Shown here: one piece after another, positions 32,948-42,318 of the stretch
Layout: each line of letters begins with the position of its first letter
Numbering within the stretch: position 1 is the first letter of the stretch
Source: Hymenobacter sedentarius
GTDB taxonomy: Bacteria; Bacteroidota; Bacteroidia; Cytophagales; Hymenobacteraceae
DNA: 64,000 nt
Assembly: GCF_001507645.1 (NCBI RefSeq)
Contig: NZ_CP013909.1
Span: 2,108,001 to 2,172,000, forward strand
Direction: 5' to 3'
Notes under the pieces: model-generated
Database searches by the model: none
What the model saw: only the letters and a program-made list of their open reading frames with translations
What the model was told of the DNA's origin: nothing
Program-made: the position numbers and the translations under genes

Positions 32948-33030
32948 GTAGAGACGCAATACTTTGTGTCTCTTCATTGAACGATTTGCTAACGGCGCGG
33001 ACGACGAGACGCAAAGTATTGCGTCTCTAC
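32948..33030. repeat. Palindromic element (GTAGAGACGC family)
   Basis: Arms at 32948-32972 and 33006-33030 pair with a single G:T-type mismatch and contain CAATACTTTG / CAAAGTATTG. It is related to the copy at 13161-13275, with a different central tract. Confidence 0.75.
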
Positions 33031-33061
33031 ACCTGTGCTGAATGCAAAATCCTACGGTTTC

Positions 33062-34681
33062 TTATTGGTCACGGCGCCGCTGTCGGGCCAGAAAGGCATC
33101 GGCCGTGCGCAGGCTCAGCGCCATGATGGTCAGGGCGGGGTTCACGCTCAGGGCACTGGGAAATACGCTGTTGTCGCAGATGTACAGGTTGGGCACCTCA
33201 AAGGAGCGGCCCTCGGAGTTCACCACGGCCGCCTCGGCTGAGTGGCCCATGCGGCAGGTGCCAATGATGTGGGCCGAGCGGGAAAAAGCCCACACGTCTT
33301 CGGCCCCGGCCGCCGCCCAAATCCGGCGCATCACGTCCTCGGCGTGGCGGGTCATGCGCTCCTCGTTTTCGTGGAAGGAGAAGTGAACCCGGGGCTTGGG
33401 CAGGCCGCGGCTGTCGGGCTCGCCGGAGAGCTCCAGGTAGTTGTCGGGGTGGGGGAGGCAGTCGCCCAGAATGTTGATGCCCGCAATGTGGTTGTACTGC
33501 CGCAGGTAGTCGCGCAGCGCCGGGCCCCACAGCCCGCGCCCGCGCGCGACCTGAGTGGCAAACGTGACGGGCATCACCCCAATGCTTTGCAGCAGGTAGC
33601 CACCGGCAAAATCGGCGTCGGCGGGCCGGTGCGTGTCTTCCGAAATCAGCGCGCCGGGAATGGCCTTGAAGGGGTGGATTTCTTCGGCAAACGTGCCCCA
33701 CACCTGCATGCCCGGGTGGGCCATAAAGTTCTGGCCCACCTGCCCGCTGCCCAGCGCCAGGCGGTTGAGCAGCAGCAGGCGCGGCGTTTCGATGGCCCCG
33801 GCGCACAGAAACAGGTGGCGGCAGCGCTGGCGGTGCCGCTGGCCGTCCTGCTCGTACACCACGCCGGTCATGTGGCCCCGGGCGTCGCGCTCGATTTCCG
33901 TCACGAAGCAGCCGGCCCGCACTTCGGCCCCGTGGGCCTCGGCCAGCGGAATGAAGGTGACGTCCATGCTGGCCTTGGCGCCCACGGAGCAGCCGGCCTG
34001 GCAAAAGCCCCGGTTGGTGCAGGCCTCGCGCCAGCCAATGCCTTCCTGGTAGTAGCGCGCCGATAGCGCGGCGTTGGCGGCCGGCGAGGTGCGGATGCCC
34101 AGCTTCGCGCAGGCCCGCTGCATAAGTAGGGCGGCCCCGTTCAGCGGCAGTGGCGCCAGCGGGTAGCCGCGGCGGCGCGGCGGCCCCCAGGGGTACTCGG
34201 CCGGCCCCGAAATGCCCAGCAGTTGCTCCAGCTCGTCATAGTATGGCTCCAGGTCTTCAAAAGCTAGCGGCCAGTCCTGGCCCACGCCAAACTCGGTGCG
34301 CAGCCGCAGGTCGTCGGGCTGGGGGCGCGGCGTATACGCGGTGTAGTGCAGCGTAGAGCCGCCCACGCCGGTGCCCGAGTTGTTGTTGCCAAAAGAAGTC
34401 GGCGTGCGGCCCGCCGACAGCCGTTCGTCGTTCCAAAACAGGAACTCCTGGGCTTTCTCGTCGGTGGCAAAATCGCGGCGGGCGTCGTGGCGCGGCCCGG
34501 CTTCCAAGGCCACCACTTTCAGGCCCGCCATGGCCAGGCGGGCCAGTAGGGGTGCCCCCCCGGCCCCGGTGCCTATCACTACGCAGTCCACTATTTCGGC
34601 AGTGTTGGTGGGCTGGGAGCGGGCCATATGGGGCAGCGGCTTTAGGTTCGCGGAAGGGGAGGGCAGTTCTGCATCAGGCAT
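33062..34681 (-). CDS. GMC-family oxidoreductase (gluconate-dehydrogenase alpha-like)
   Basis: Start chosen at the ATG at 34681 (MPDAELPSPSANLKPL), 539 residues; a TTG at 34696 and an ATG at 34627 are alternatives. The FAD-binding CVVIGTGAGGAPLLARLA is followed by VVALEAGPRHD, and GTGVGGSTLHYTAYTPRP is a GMC signature. The Cys-rich segment CTNRGFCQAGCSVGAKASMD is typical of membrane-associated sugar dehydrogenase large subunits. The C terminus has GTCRMG and VNPALTIMALS, which carries the active-site Asn. With the preceding subunit-3-like protein it probably forms a two-protein sugar or alcohol dehydrogenase. The substrate is unknown, and no cytochrome subunit is encoded here. Confidence 0.9.
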   Translation of the reverse strand: MPDAELPSPSANLKPLPHMARSQPTNTAEIVDCVVIGTGAGGAPLLARLAMAGLKVVALEAGPRHDARRDFATDEKAQEFLFWNDERLSAGRTPTSFGNNNSGTGVGGSTLHYTAYTPRPQPDDLRLRTEFGVGQDWPLAFEDLEPYYDELEQLLGISGPAEYPWGPPRRRGYPLAPLPLNGAALLMQRACAKLGIRTSPAANAALSARYYQEGIGWREACTNRGFCQAGCSVGAKASMDVTFIPLAEAHGAEVRAGCFVTEIERDARGHMTGVVYEQDGQRHRQRCRHLFLCAGAIETPRLLLLNRLALGSGQVGQNFMAHPGMQVWGTFAEEIHPFKAIPGALISEDTHRPADADFAGGYLLQSIGVMPVTFATQVARGRGLWGPALRDYLRQYNHIAGINILGDCLPHPDNYLELSGEPDSRGLPKPRVHFSFHENEERMTRHAEDVMRRIWAAAGAEDVWAFSRSAHIIGTCRMGHSAEAAVVNSEGRSFEVPNLYICDNSVFPSALSVNPALTIMALSLRTADAFLARQRRRDQ

Positions 34682-34735
34682 AAGCCGGGCGAGCAAGGAA
34701 AGAAGTTGAAAATGGAGTCGGTTGAGCTGCGTTTT

Positions 34736-35341
34736 TTACTCCGTCGCTTCGGGCTCGCGGGGGTCGCGCTGGTTCAGGCCGATGTGGGTCCAATTGGGCT
34801 GGTCGGCCATGCCCACGTAGCCGATTTCCTCCTGCGCCAGCGGATGGGCATAAAACAGGCTGGTAATCTCGGCCAGCAAATCCTGGAAAAACAGAGCGGC
34901 ATCAAAGCCCTGCCAGGCTTCGCCTTCGATGGTGCCCTGCTGGAAGGCGGTAAGCAACGCATCCTGGGCCGGGCCGGGCAGCGCCACAAAGTCCTGGCCG
35001 TGGCGCGCCTGGGCGGTTTGCTGCAGGCCGCGCAAACTCAGCTGGTACGCCTCGGCGTCGGGCGGTAGGGCGTCGTAGCGCCAGCCGTCGGCTTGCTGCA
35101 GGTGCAGGCGGGTGTCGATGCAGTACGCCACCTCCACCAGCGGCGGGTCGTCTTGGCCGAGCAGCCGCTGGCACACCGCGCGCAGCCGCGCATACGCCGC
35201 GGGCTCAAAAAAGCGCGGCTCATACGGCTGCTGCGAGGCGTGCAGCCGCTGCTGCAAGGCCGTGCGCGTGGCCGGGCTCACGGCTGGCGTGTCGAGCAGC
35301 GCCCGCACCGTGCCGGGTGGGTAAGTGGTGGGAATCTTCAT
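34736..35341 (-). CDS. Gluconate 2-dehydrogenase subunit 3 family protein
   Basis: A 201-residue protein of the subunit 3 family, which accompanies and stabilises GMC dehydrogenases. FFEPAAYARLRAVCQRLLGQ and VEVAYCIDTRLHL near the N terminus, and FFQDLLAEITSLFYAHPLAQ with EIGYVGMADQPNW at the C terminus, are the usual conserved blocks. No twin-arginine signal is seen, unlike periplasmic relatives, so this complex may be cytoplasmic. It lies 17 bases after the SDR gene and 54 bases before the GMC gene start, forming one operon. Confidence 0.85.
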   Translation of the reverse strand: MKIPTTYPPGTVRALLDTPAVSPATRTALQQRLHASQQPYEPRFFEPAAYARLRAVCQRLLGQDDPPLVEVAYCIDTRLHLQQADGWRYDALPPDAEAYQLSLRGLQQTAQARHGQDFVALPGPAQDALLTAFQQGTIEGEAWQGFDAALFFQDLLAEITSLFYAHPLAQEEIGYVGMADQPNWTHIGLNQRDPREPEATE

Positions 35342-35358
35342 AAACAGCAGAAATTGAG

Positions 35359-36291
35359 CTACAGCCTCCCGCCCGTAACGTGCACCAAGGACCCGGTCAT
35401 AAACGAGCCGTCCTGCGAGGCCAGCAGCACGTAGGCGGGGGCCAGCTCTTCCGGTTGGCCGGGGCGTTTGAGGGCTACTTCGTGGCCGAAGTTTTTAATC
35501 TCGCTGGCGGGCATGGTCGCGGGAATGTTCGGGGTCCAGACGGGGCCCGGCACCACGCAGTTTACCCGGATGCCTTTCTCGCCCAGGTACAAAGCCAGCG
35601 ACTTGGTGAAGGCATGAATGGCGGCCTTGCTGGCCGAGTAGTCCACCAGAATGGGGATGCCCGATTCGCCCACGATGCTGCCCGTGTTGATGATGCAGTC
35701 GCCCTTTTGCAGGTGCGGAATGGCCGCCTGAGCCATCCAGATGTAGCCCAGAATGTTGGTGTCGAAGGTGCGCCGGATTTGCTCCTCGGTGATGTCCTCA
35801 AACTTCTCTTGGCTCATCTGGTAGGCCGCGTTGTTCACCAGAACGTTCAGGCCCCCGAGCTCGGCCAGGGTGCGGCGCACGGCCTGGCGGCACTGCTCGC
35901 GTTCGCGCACGTCGAGCTGCAGCAGCAGGCAGCGCTGCCCCTGCTTTTCTACCTGCCGCTTGGTTTCCTCGGCATCGGAGGTGTTGTGGTTGTAGAGCAC
36001 GGCCACGTCGGCACCTTCCATGGCATAGGCAATGGCCACGGCCCGCCCAATGCCGGAGTCGGCCCCGGTGATGAGGGCGACCTTGCCCTGGAGCTTGCCG
36101 GCCGCGCGGTAGCCGGCCAGGTCCGTGTCGGGCTGCTGCCGCATGTCCGACTGCTTGGCCGGGTAGGGCAGCTTCTCGGCTTGCATCTCGGCGGCCGTGG
36201 GGCGGTATTCGGGCGGGGCGTTGCCGGCCGGTTTGGGGGATGCTTTGGCCTTGGCGGTAGGTTTCGGGGCAGCGGGTTTCTTGAGAGTCAT
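35359..36291 (-). CDS. SDR-family oxidoreductase (YghA/YhdF-like)
   Basis: A 310-residue short-chain dehydrogenase. About 45 Lys/Pro/Ala-rich residues precede PYPAKQSDMRQQPDTDLAGY, a segment specific to the YghA-like long-N-terminus group. The Rossmann motif is TGADSGIGRAVA, NNAAYQ follows, and the active site is GSIVGE with YSASKAAIHAF (Tyr-x3-Lys). The C terminus HVTGGRL is typical. It probably reduces or oxidises a small alcohol or sugar with NAD(P). It is the first gene of an operon with a gluconate dehydrogenase subunit 3-like protein and a GMC oxidoreductase. Confidence 0.9.
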   Translation of the reverse strand: MTLKKPAAPKPTAKAKASPKPAGNAPPEYRPTAAEMQAEKLPYPAKQSDMRQQPDTDLAGYRAAGKLQGKVALITGADSGIGRAVAIAYAMEGADVAVLYNHNTSDAEETKRQVEKQGQRCLLLQLDVREREQCRQAVRRTLAELGGLNVLVNNAAYQMSQEKFEDITEEQIRRTFDTNILGYIWMAQAAIPHLQKGDCIINTGSIVGESGIPILVDYSASKAAIHAFTKSLALYLGEKGIRVNCVVPGPVWTPNIPATMPASEIKNFGHEVALKRPGQPEELAPAYVLLASQDGSFMTGSLVHVTGGRL

Positions 36292-36466
36292 GGGGGAAAG
36301 GGAAAGGACGGTTGAGTTACGGGTGAGCTACCTCACCAACACATTCACTACGTGTATGCTCAACACCGCGGACGGCTCCGTGGTTAATTCACTTTCACCT
36401 ACCTGATAAGGCTACCGGGTGCACTAAGCTGAGTCGTGCGCCGCTGCTTTGCGTACGAATTGCCCC

Positions 36467-37198
36467 ATGCCCGCTCCCCTCACCTTCATCGGCCTGCACT
36501 ACTGGGCCGGCTCCGGCAACGAATTCCAGGCCCTGGCCCAATTGCTGGCGCCGCACCACCGCGTGCTGGCGCCCGACCTGCCCGGCTTCGGGGCCGCTCC
36601 GGCCCCGCAAGTCGACTATTCCCTGGACGCTTATGCCGACCACGTGGCGCAGTTTATTGCCGCGCAGCACGTGGAGCGCTACGCGCTGATTGGGCACAGC
36701 ATGGGCGGAAAAATTGGGCTGGCCCTGGCCGCCCGGCAGCCGCCCGGCCTGGTGGGAATGGCCCTGCTGAGCCCTTCCCCGCCCGGCCCCGAGCCCATGA
36801 CGGCCGCCGACCGCCAGCACAGCCAGCAGGCCTATGGCAAAGCCGCCGAGGCCGAAAAAACCTTCCGGCGCATCACGGCTCGCCCCCTGCGCGAAGCCCA
36901 GCACCAGCAAATCCTACACGACAACCTGCGCAGCTCCCGGCCCGCCTGGGATGCCTGGCTGCTGCTGGGCAGCCAGGAAGACATCCGCGCCCGGATGGGC
37001 CGGTTGGAGGTGCCCTGTTTAGTCATGGCCGGCGAGCGCGACGGCGTGCTGCCGCTCCACGTGCACCTGCACCACACCCTGCCACTGCTGCCGGCCCGCA
37101 CGCCCCTGGAAGTCATCGCCGGGGCGGGCCACCTGCTGCCCTACGAGGCCCCGGAGCAAGTGGCGGCGCTGCTACAAGCCTTTAGCCAGCGCTTGTAG
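36467..37198 (+). CDS. Alpha/beta-fold hydrolase
   Basis: Start taken at the ATG at 36467 (MPAPLTFIGLHYWAGSG), 243 residues. The nucleophile elbow is LIGHSMGGKIG, the acid probably Asp in MAGERDGVLP, and the catalytic His in AGAGHLLPYEAPE. The N-terminal HYWAGSG takes the HG oxyanion position, and VLAPDLPGFG is typical of the haloalkane-dehalogenase/esterase superfamily. The cap domain is small. The substrate cannot be predicted. It is divergent from the SDR operon and convergent with isocitrate dehydrogenase across a terminator. Confidence 0.85.
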   Translation: MPAPLTFIGLHYWAGSGNEFQALAQLLAPHHRVLAPDLPGFGAAPAPQVDYSLDAYADHVAQFIAAQHVERYALIGHSMGGKIGLALAARQPPGLVGMALLSPSPPGPEPMTAADRQHSQQAYGKAAEAEKTFRRITARPLREAQHQQILHDNLRSSRPAWDAWLLLGSQEDIRARMGRLEVPCLVMAGERDGVLPLHVHLHHTLPLLPARTPLEVIAGAGHLLPYEAPEQVAALLQAFSQRL

Positions 37199-37273
37199 CC
37201 TGGGCGTTTAGCTCAATTTCGCTGGAGCAGCATGGTTGGCGGTTTACCCATTGATTCAAGATAATTACCCAAT

Positions 37274-37312
37274 AAAAAAGCCCGCCCGAATTACCGGGTG
37301 GGCTTTTTTATT
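37274..37312. terminator. Bidirectional terminator between hydrolase and isocitrate dehydrogenase
   Basis: AAAAAAGCCCGCCCG and CGGGTGGGCTTTTTT form a strong stem with a short loop and A/T tails on both sides. It is suited to both converging genes. Confidence 0.9.
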
Positions 37313-37330
37313 GAGGCAGCGAGAGGCTTA

Positions 37331-38560
37331 TTAGCCCAATTTGATTTTCAGGTTTTCGTCCAGCGCAGCGAGGAATTCCTCGGTGTAGAGGTAGTCGCGG
37401 CCGTGCTCCACTTTGTTGCCGTGGATGCAGACGGCGAGGTCCTTGGTCATCTTACCGCTTTCCACGGTTTCGATGCACACGGTTTCCAGGGCTTTGCAGA
37501 AGTCAATGAGCTCCTGGTTGCCGTCCAAGATGCCGCGGAACTCCAGGCCGCGCGTCCAGGCAAAGATGCTGGCAATGGGGTTGGTGGAGGTCGGTTTACC
37601 GGCCTGGTGGTCGCGGTAGTGGCGCGTCACGGTGCCGTGGGCGGCTTCGGCTTCCATGGTCTTGCCGTCGGGCGTTACCAGCGTGGAGGTCATCAGACCC
37701 AGCGAGCCGAAGCCCTGCGCCACGGTGTCGCTCTGCACGTCGCCGTCGTAGTTTTTGCAGGCCCACACAAAGTTGCCGTTCCATTTCAGGGCCGAGGCCA
37801 CCATGTCGTCAATCAGCCGGTGCTCGTAGGTGATGCCGGCTTCCTTGAACTTGGCCAGGTAATCCTGCTCGTAAATCTCCTGGAAGATGTCCTTGAAGCG
37901 GCCATCGTACTTTTTCAGGATGGTGTTTTTGGTGCTCAGGTACAGCGGCCAGCCTTTCATCAGGGCCTGGTTGAAGCAGGCGTGCGCAAAGCCGCGGATG
38001 GACTCGTCGGTGTTGTACATGGCCAGGGCCACGCCGTCGCTCTTGAAGTCGAACACGTTGAAGGACTGCACTTCGCCGCCGTCTTCGGGGGTGAAGGTGA
38101 TGGTGAGCTTGCCCTTGCCCTTGGTCACGAAATCGGTGGCGCGGTACTGGTCGCCGAAGGCGTGGCGGCCGATGCAGATGGGCGCGGTCCAGTTGGGCAC
38201 GAGGCGAGGCACGTTGCTCATCACAATGGGCTCGCGGAACACGGTGCCGTCCAGAATGTTGCGGATGGTGCCGTTCGGCGACTTCCACATCTGCTTCAGG
38301 TTGAACTCCTTCACCCGCTCCTCGTCGGGGGTGATGGTGGCGCACTTGATGCCCACGCCGTACTGGCGGATGGCGTTGGCCGAGTCGATGGTTACCTGGT
38401 CGTTGGTTTCGTCCCGGTGCTCAATGCCCAAATCGAAGTACTTGATATCCAGGTCCAGATACGGCGTAATCAACTTGTCCTTGATGAACTTCCAGATGAT
38501 GCGCGTCATTTCGTCGCCATCCAGCTCAACCACCGGGTTCGCTACTTTAATTTTTGCCAT
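37331..38560 (-). CDS. icd: NADP-dependent isocitrate dehydrogenase (homodimeric, eukaryote-like type II)
   Basis: Start chosen at the ATG at 38560 ([20 protein letters not shown]), giving 409 residues; the frame runs 83 codons further upstream without family sequence. Conserved blocks are [20 protein letters not shown], which binds substrate, and [31 protein letters not shown] and [15 protein letters not shown] carry the NADP specificity and metal regions. This is the type found in Bacteroidota and eukaryotes, rather than the E. coli Icd type. It decarboxylates isocitrate to 2-oxoglutarate in the TCA cycle and supplies NADPH. It is transcribed alone. Confidence 0.95.
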   Translation of the reverse strand: MAKIKVANPVVELDGDEMTRIIWKFIKDKLITPYLDLDIKYFDLGIEHRDETNDQVTIDSANAIRQYGVGIKCATITPDEERVKEFNLKQMWKSPNGTIRNILDGTVFREPIVMSNVPRLVPNWTAPICIGRHAFGDQYRATDFVTKGKGKLTITFTPEDGGEVQSFNVFDFKSDGVALAMYNTDESIRGFAHACFNQALMKGWPLYLSTKNTILKKYDGRFKDIFQEIYEQDYLAKFKEAGITYEHRLIDDMVASALKWNGNFVWACKNYDGDVQSDTVAQGFGSLGLMTSTLVTPDGKTMEAEAAHGTVTRHYRDHQAGKPTSTNPIASIFAWTRGLEFRGILDGNQELIDFCKALETVCIETVESGKMTKDLAVCIHGNKVEHGRDYLYTEEFLAALDENLKIKLG

Positions 38561-38882
38561 GTTAGCTGTTTGCGGGTTTGGGTTTTCATTGCGTTGCCGG
38601 CACGCTCCCCTGGGCCGTGCCCGGCTACGCAACGTCATGGCAAAGGCCATTCTCAAGCCCAATATTAAGCGAGATTTGCTTGCCGGTAGCACCCCGGCCC
38701 CGGTATTCACCCTCCAGCTTTCGGTGGTTGAAAAAGAGCGCGCCCGGTTGCTGTTTATCAGCCAACTGGTTAGCTCAATTGGCCCAACGGTTTTAGTTGG
38801 TCTGAGCACCGGCCCAGGCCCGTATTACACCCATATGTCCCTATAGCTGCGTGCCGAGGTGCGGCCCGGAAATGCCAGCGAC

Positions 38883-39344
38883 CTACTGCGGGCGCCGCCG
38901 GGGGCGGGGCCGATGCACCTCGCGGCCATCGGGGGTGAAGGTGATGACGTCGGGGTTGTCGGCGTCGCAGGATTCGGTTTCGTAGGTAACGTCCCCGGTT
39001 TTCACGTTCTCGATTTTGGCCACTTTGCAAAAGGTAAGGTCCGGGTAGCGGAGGCCAAGCATGCGCTGCACCGGGGCGGGCAGGGCGCTCGTGCCCGCCA
39101 GGTCGGTCACGGTGGCTTCCACATCGCCGTTGGGGCGGTAGCGGATGACGTGCGGCGCCTGGTCGAGAACAAAGCGGGCCTCGTAGAGGCCGTGGGTTTT
39201 GGCCCAGCGCACGTTGGCGGCCAGCGGGTACTGCTTTTGCAGCTCCACGAAAGCCAGCGGCGGCACCAGGTCGGGCGTGATTTGCTGCCCCAGGCCGGCA
39301 CCGGCCCGCAGCAGGATGGCACATAGAAGCAGGGCAGTTTTCAT
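38883..39344 (-). CDS. Secreted PepSY-like hypothetical protein
   Basis: Start taken at the ATG at 39344 (MKTALLLCAILLRAGAG), 153 residues with a signal peptide ending near GLGQQ. Then WAKTHGLYEARFVLD, VIRYRPNGDVEATVTDLAG, LPAPVQRMLGLRYPDLTF and a C-terminal strand follow in the order typical of PepSY-like (DUF2874-type) periplasmic repeats of Bacteroidota. A basic Pro/Arg tail (RPRPRRRPQ) ends the protein. The function is unknown; such proteins may inhibit or chaperone envelope enzymes. It stands alone between isocitrate dehydrogenase and a membrane protein gene. Confidence 0.7.
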   Translation of the reverse strand: MKTALLLCAILLRAGAGLGQQITPDLVPPLAFVELQKQYPLAANVRWAKTHGLYEARFVLDQAPHVIRYRPNGDVEATVTDLAGTSALPAPVQRMLGLRYPDLTFCKVAKIENVKTGDVTYETESCDADNPDVITFTPDGREVHRPRPRRRPQ

Positions 39345-39593
39345 GGGAATCGAAAGAGGCTGCGAGGCGCGCACCGCATTATTTGCTCCAGCCGGTCGCT
39401 TAAGCGTTCCGGGAGGGGCAGGCCGGGCAGTTGGCGGGGCACTGCAAAGGTCGGGCCTCGTTTAACGCTACGCCTTGACCAAGCTCATCGAAAAGGATGA
39501 GGTTTGTCAGACGTTGCTGCCGGGCGGCTTCTAGTGGGCGCCGTAACTGAGAACCATCGCCGCCGCAACGACAACTAAGGAGCTTGGCGGCCG

Positions 39594-40145
39594 TCAGCTG
39601 GTACGGGATGTGGGCACTGCGCTGGGCGCCGTGAAGCGGGCACTCAGGCTATAAATCACAGCGGGAAGAACCATGAACTGCAACACCGGAGTCAGGCCAA
39701 CTCCAATGCCCGGAATGATGGGCATCTGCGCGGTGTAGGCCCAGTTTCCCGCCGCCAGATGGGCAACTTCCGATAAGGTAGCACCGGTGCCGCCCGCTGC
39801 CATCAGCCAGAAAATGCGTTCGGCCGACAGGTGCCGGGCCCAAAGGCCATTTCGATACACGAGGGCAAAGCCGAAGTAGAGCAACCCAACCATGATGGCA
39901 TCGGCCAGCGCGGCCAGAGCCAGGAAGGCCACGTGCGGCAGGTCGTAGCCCACGCCCTGGTATAGCGTGCAGTGGCTTAGTTCCCAGGCATAATTGAGCA
40001 GAAAAGCCAGCGCCGCTCCCGTCCCGGTAAACCGCCGGAATACCGGTTTATCCGTGGCCTGCTTCAGGAAATAGGCGTACAGCCCCAGCACCCCCGCCAA
40101 TGCGCTGACGGGCACCACAAACAAGCCGGGGGTTAGTGCAACCAT
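39594..40145 (-). CDS. Multi-spanning membrane protein of unknown function
   Basis: A 183-residue protein with about five hydrophobic segments. The first runs from LFVVPVSALAGVLGLYAYFL, then come AALAFLLNYAWELSHC, VAFLALAALADAIMVGLLYF, a shorter FWLMAAGGTGATLSEVAHLA and a final LQFMVLPAVIYSLSA. The charged AWELSHCTLYQG loop and the Gly-rich segment may be functional. I recognise no family. It precedes a lipoprotein gene on the same strand upstream at 40197-40685, 51 bases away, so the two may be co-transcribed. Confidence 0.65.
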   Translation of the reverse strand: MVALTPGLFVVPVSALAGVLGLYAYFLKQATDKPVFRRFTGTGAALAFLLNYAWELSHCTLYQGVGYDLPHVAFLALAALADAIMVGLLYFGFALVYRNGLWARHLSAERIFWLMAAGGTGATLSEVAHLAAGNWAYTAQMPIIPGIGVGLTPVLQFMVLPAVIYSLSARFTAPSAVPTSRTS

Positions 40146-40196
40146 GGTTTGGCAGGTGGGTGGTTTAGCTCAACGGCCGCCGCGTGAAGAGTTAAG

Positions 40197-40685
40197 CTAC
40201 TTGGGCGCTACCCGCACCCCGAGGTAAACCCCGGGCCGACCAGGCATGGCAAAAGGCTCGATGCTCCAGCGCGGGTCCTGGGGCGAAATGTGGGCCAGCT
40301 GCAGCCACGGGCCATAATTGGTGGCGCGGCCGTGGGCGCTGGTGATGAAAAAGTCGATTACCTGGCGGGTGTTTACGTCGTAGCTGACCCGCAGCGTAGT
40401 GGTGTCGTGCTTGAATTGCTTGGCCCACTCCACGATGCCCTCTTTGCGTTCGGCCGCCGTGGGTTCGGTGTCCGGGCCCGCCACGGGACCCAGGGCGGTG
40501 CGAAGCTGGTCGATGTTGAGGCGCGCCAGGGCGGGCACGTCAAACACGGGCCTGACGGCCCGAGCGGGCGTGGCGGCGGGCGCGGGCGCCACGGCTTCTG
40601 CGGGCGGGGCCTGCGTGAGGGGCGGGTCCGTGGGCCCGCAGCCGATGGGCAGCAGGAGCAACAACCAACGGTAGCGAAGACGCAT
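40197..40685 (-). CDS. Putative lipoprotein of unknown function
   Basis: A 162-residue protein with a short signal (MRLRYRWLLLLLPIGC). The lipobox LPIGC predicts lipidation at Cys16, followed by a Pro/Ala-rich linker of 30 residues. The globular remainder contains LNIDQLRTALGPVAGPD, KQFKHDTTTLRVSYDVNTRQ and a C-terminal PGVYLGVRVAPK strand. No family is recognised. It lies upstream of, and on the same strand as, the membrane protein gene ending at 39594. Confidence 0.65.
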   Translation of the reverse strand: MRLRYRWLLLLLPIGCGPTDPPLTQAPPAEAVAPAPAATPARAVRPVFDVPALARLNIDQLRTALGPVAGPDTEPTAAERKEGIVEWAKQFKHDTTTLRVSYDVNTRQVIDFFITSAHGRATNYGPWLQLAHISPQDPRWSIEPFAMPGRPGVYLGVRVAPK

Positions 40686-40976
40686 GACTTGGAGCAGAAG
40701 GGGGCGGGCGTTTTGTGGCGTGGAAAGGCGCTGTCACAAACGGGCGGTACTTTGCTAGTACATTAAAATGCCCTTTAAAAGGTCCTGAAAGCATCTTTTA
40801 ATGCCTGATTCTGAATTCATTGTTTTTGAAGTACGACCACGGCGCCATGCAGTGGCCTGCCTGTCAAAGCCTCCCGCAGCGGGCAGGCCCGGTGCAAGCG
40901 CTGAATAGCCGCCTGTGCGCCCGCCCAACCCGCGCAGATGGCTAACTTCCAGGCTTCACCACAACCCCGCCCACCC

Positions 40977-41459
40977 ATGGACCCGACCACCCGCGCCCGC
41001 CTCGTCGATGAACTCCGGCAGCTGCTTCGCCACGGCAATGCCCACGTGCCCTTGGCCGAGGCCTGTGCCAAGCTCCCCGCGCACCTGCTCAACCACGCCG
41101 TGCCGGACCTGCCTTACACCCTCTGGCAGCTGGTGGAGCACATTCGCATCACGCAGTGGGACATTGTCGAGTTCTGCCTGAACCCGGCGCACGTCTCGCC
41201 CTCGTGGCCGGCTGAGTATTGGCCCGGCCCGGAGGCGCCCGGCACGGCCGAGGGCTTGCAGACCACGCTCAAGCAGATTGCGCACGACCGGGACCGGTTT
41301 CTGGCCGCGCTCGACGAGCCGGCGCAGGACCTATTTGCGCCCCTGCCGCAGGGCACGGGCCAGTCGCTGTTTCGGGAAGCGGTGCTCATCGCCGACCATA
41401 CCGCCTACCACACCGGACAAATCATTCTGGTGCGGCGCCTGCTCCACAACTGGAGTTGA
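40977..41459 (+). CDS. DinB-family protein
   Basis: Start taken at the ATG at 40977 (MDPTTRARLVDELRQLL), 160 residues; an in-frame ATG at 40938 is also possible. The four-helix DinB/YfiT-like pattern is visible: LWQLVEHIRITQWDIVEFC with the first His, and IADHTAYHTGQIILVRRLL with the paired His residues that bind a divalent metal. An acidic middle region PSWPAEYWPGPEAPGT links the helices. Members are often thiol-dependent transferases or DNA-damage-induced proteins of unclear role. It is convergent with the eutC gene. Confidence 0.82.
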   Translation: MDPTTRARLVDELRQLLRHGNAHVPLAEACAKLPAHLLNHAVPDLPYTLWQLVEHIRITQWDIVEFCLNPAHVSPSWPAEYWPGPEAPGTAEGLQTTLKQIAHDRDRFLAALDEPAQDLFAPLPQGTGQSLFREAVLIADHTAYHTGQIILVRRLLHNWS

Positions 41460-41508
41460 GCTAGCTGCTTCTGTCGCTTGGGCTGCTTTAAAATCCCGCC
41501 GCTATGGT

Positions 41509-42285
41509 TTAGCCCAACCGCAAGTCCGACTCATCTTTCAGACCAACTCCGGAAAGCTGCCGCCGCAGCGCCTCCTGCAGCAGGTAAAAAAGCGTGGCCG
41601 CCGCGGCTGGATAGGTCAGCCCTTCGGGGCGGATGTTGGACACGCAGTTGCGCGCCTCGTCGGTGAGGCCGGGCCGGGGGCCGTAGGTGAAGTAGGCGCC
41701 CAGGCTGTTGGGCGCACTCAGTCCCGGTCGCTCGCCAATGAGCATCAGCACCAGCCGGGCCCGCAGCAACTGGCCAATTTCATCGCCGAGGGCCACGCGG
41801 GCCTGCTCCGCCAGCGTAATCGGGGCCAGCCGGAAGCCGGCCGCTTTCAGCATCGGCAACAGCTGGCGCAGGAGCGGCAGGGAGTGGTCGTTTACGGCCG
41901 TGGCCGACAGGCCATCGGCCAGGACAATGGCAATGTCGGACTCACCGACGGCCAGCTCCTCCAGTTGCGCTTGGGAGGTTTCGGTTAGCTGCCGGCCCCA
42001 GTCCGGGCGCTGCAGGTACTGCTCGCGGGTTTGGGCGCGGCTCTGCACCGCGCAGAAGGTGAGCTGCAACTGCTCCAAGCCGGCCCGCAGTGGCTTCAGG
42101 GCCAGGGCAGAGTACACCGCGTCGCGGGCGTGGGCATGGGCCAGCCGGAAGGCCAGCGACTCCCGCAGCGGCACGCTGGTACCGCTGCGCCCCAGCGCAA
42201 TGCGTGCAGCGGTAAAGGCCCGCAGCGCAGCCCAGGGGTCGGGTTCCGGCGTGGGGCTAGTCGGCAGGTTAATTGGGCTGGACAT
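41509..42285 (-). CDS. eutC: Ethanolamine ammonia-lyase small subunit
   Basis: A 258-residue EutC. Family blocks are DPWAALRAFTAARIALGRSG near the N terminus, REQYLQRPDWGRQL, VLADGLSATAVNDHSLPLL, LIGERPGLSAPNSLGAYFTY, then RNCVSNIRPEGL and TYPAAAATLFYLLQEAL. With EutB it forms the coenzyme B12-dependent enzyme converting ethanolamine to acetaldehyde and ammonia. It starts 34 bases after eutB on the same strand. No shell, reactivase or transporter genes are nearby. Confidence 0.93.
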   Translation of the reverse strand: MSSPINLPTSPTPEPDPWAALRAFTAARIALGRSGTSVPLRESLAFRLAHAHARDAVYSALALKPLRAGLEQLQLTFCAVQSRAQTREQYLQRPDWGRQLTETSQAQLEELAVGESDIAIVLADGLSATAVNDHSLPLLRQLLPMLKAAGFRLAPITLAEQARVALGDEIGQLLRARLVLMLIGERPGLSAPNSLGAYFTYGPRPGLTDEARNCVSNIRPEGLTYPAAAATLFYLLQEALRRQLSGVGLKDESDLRLG

Positions 42286-42318
42286 GGGGACGGTGCATCA
42301 GGCGGAGGACAGATTGGG

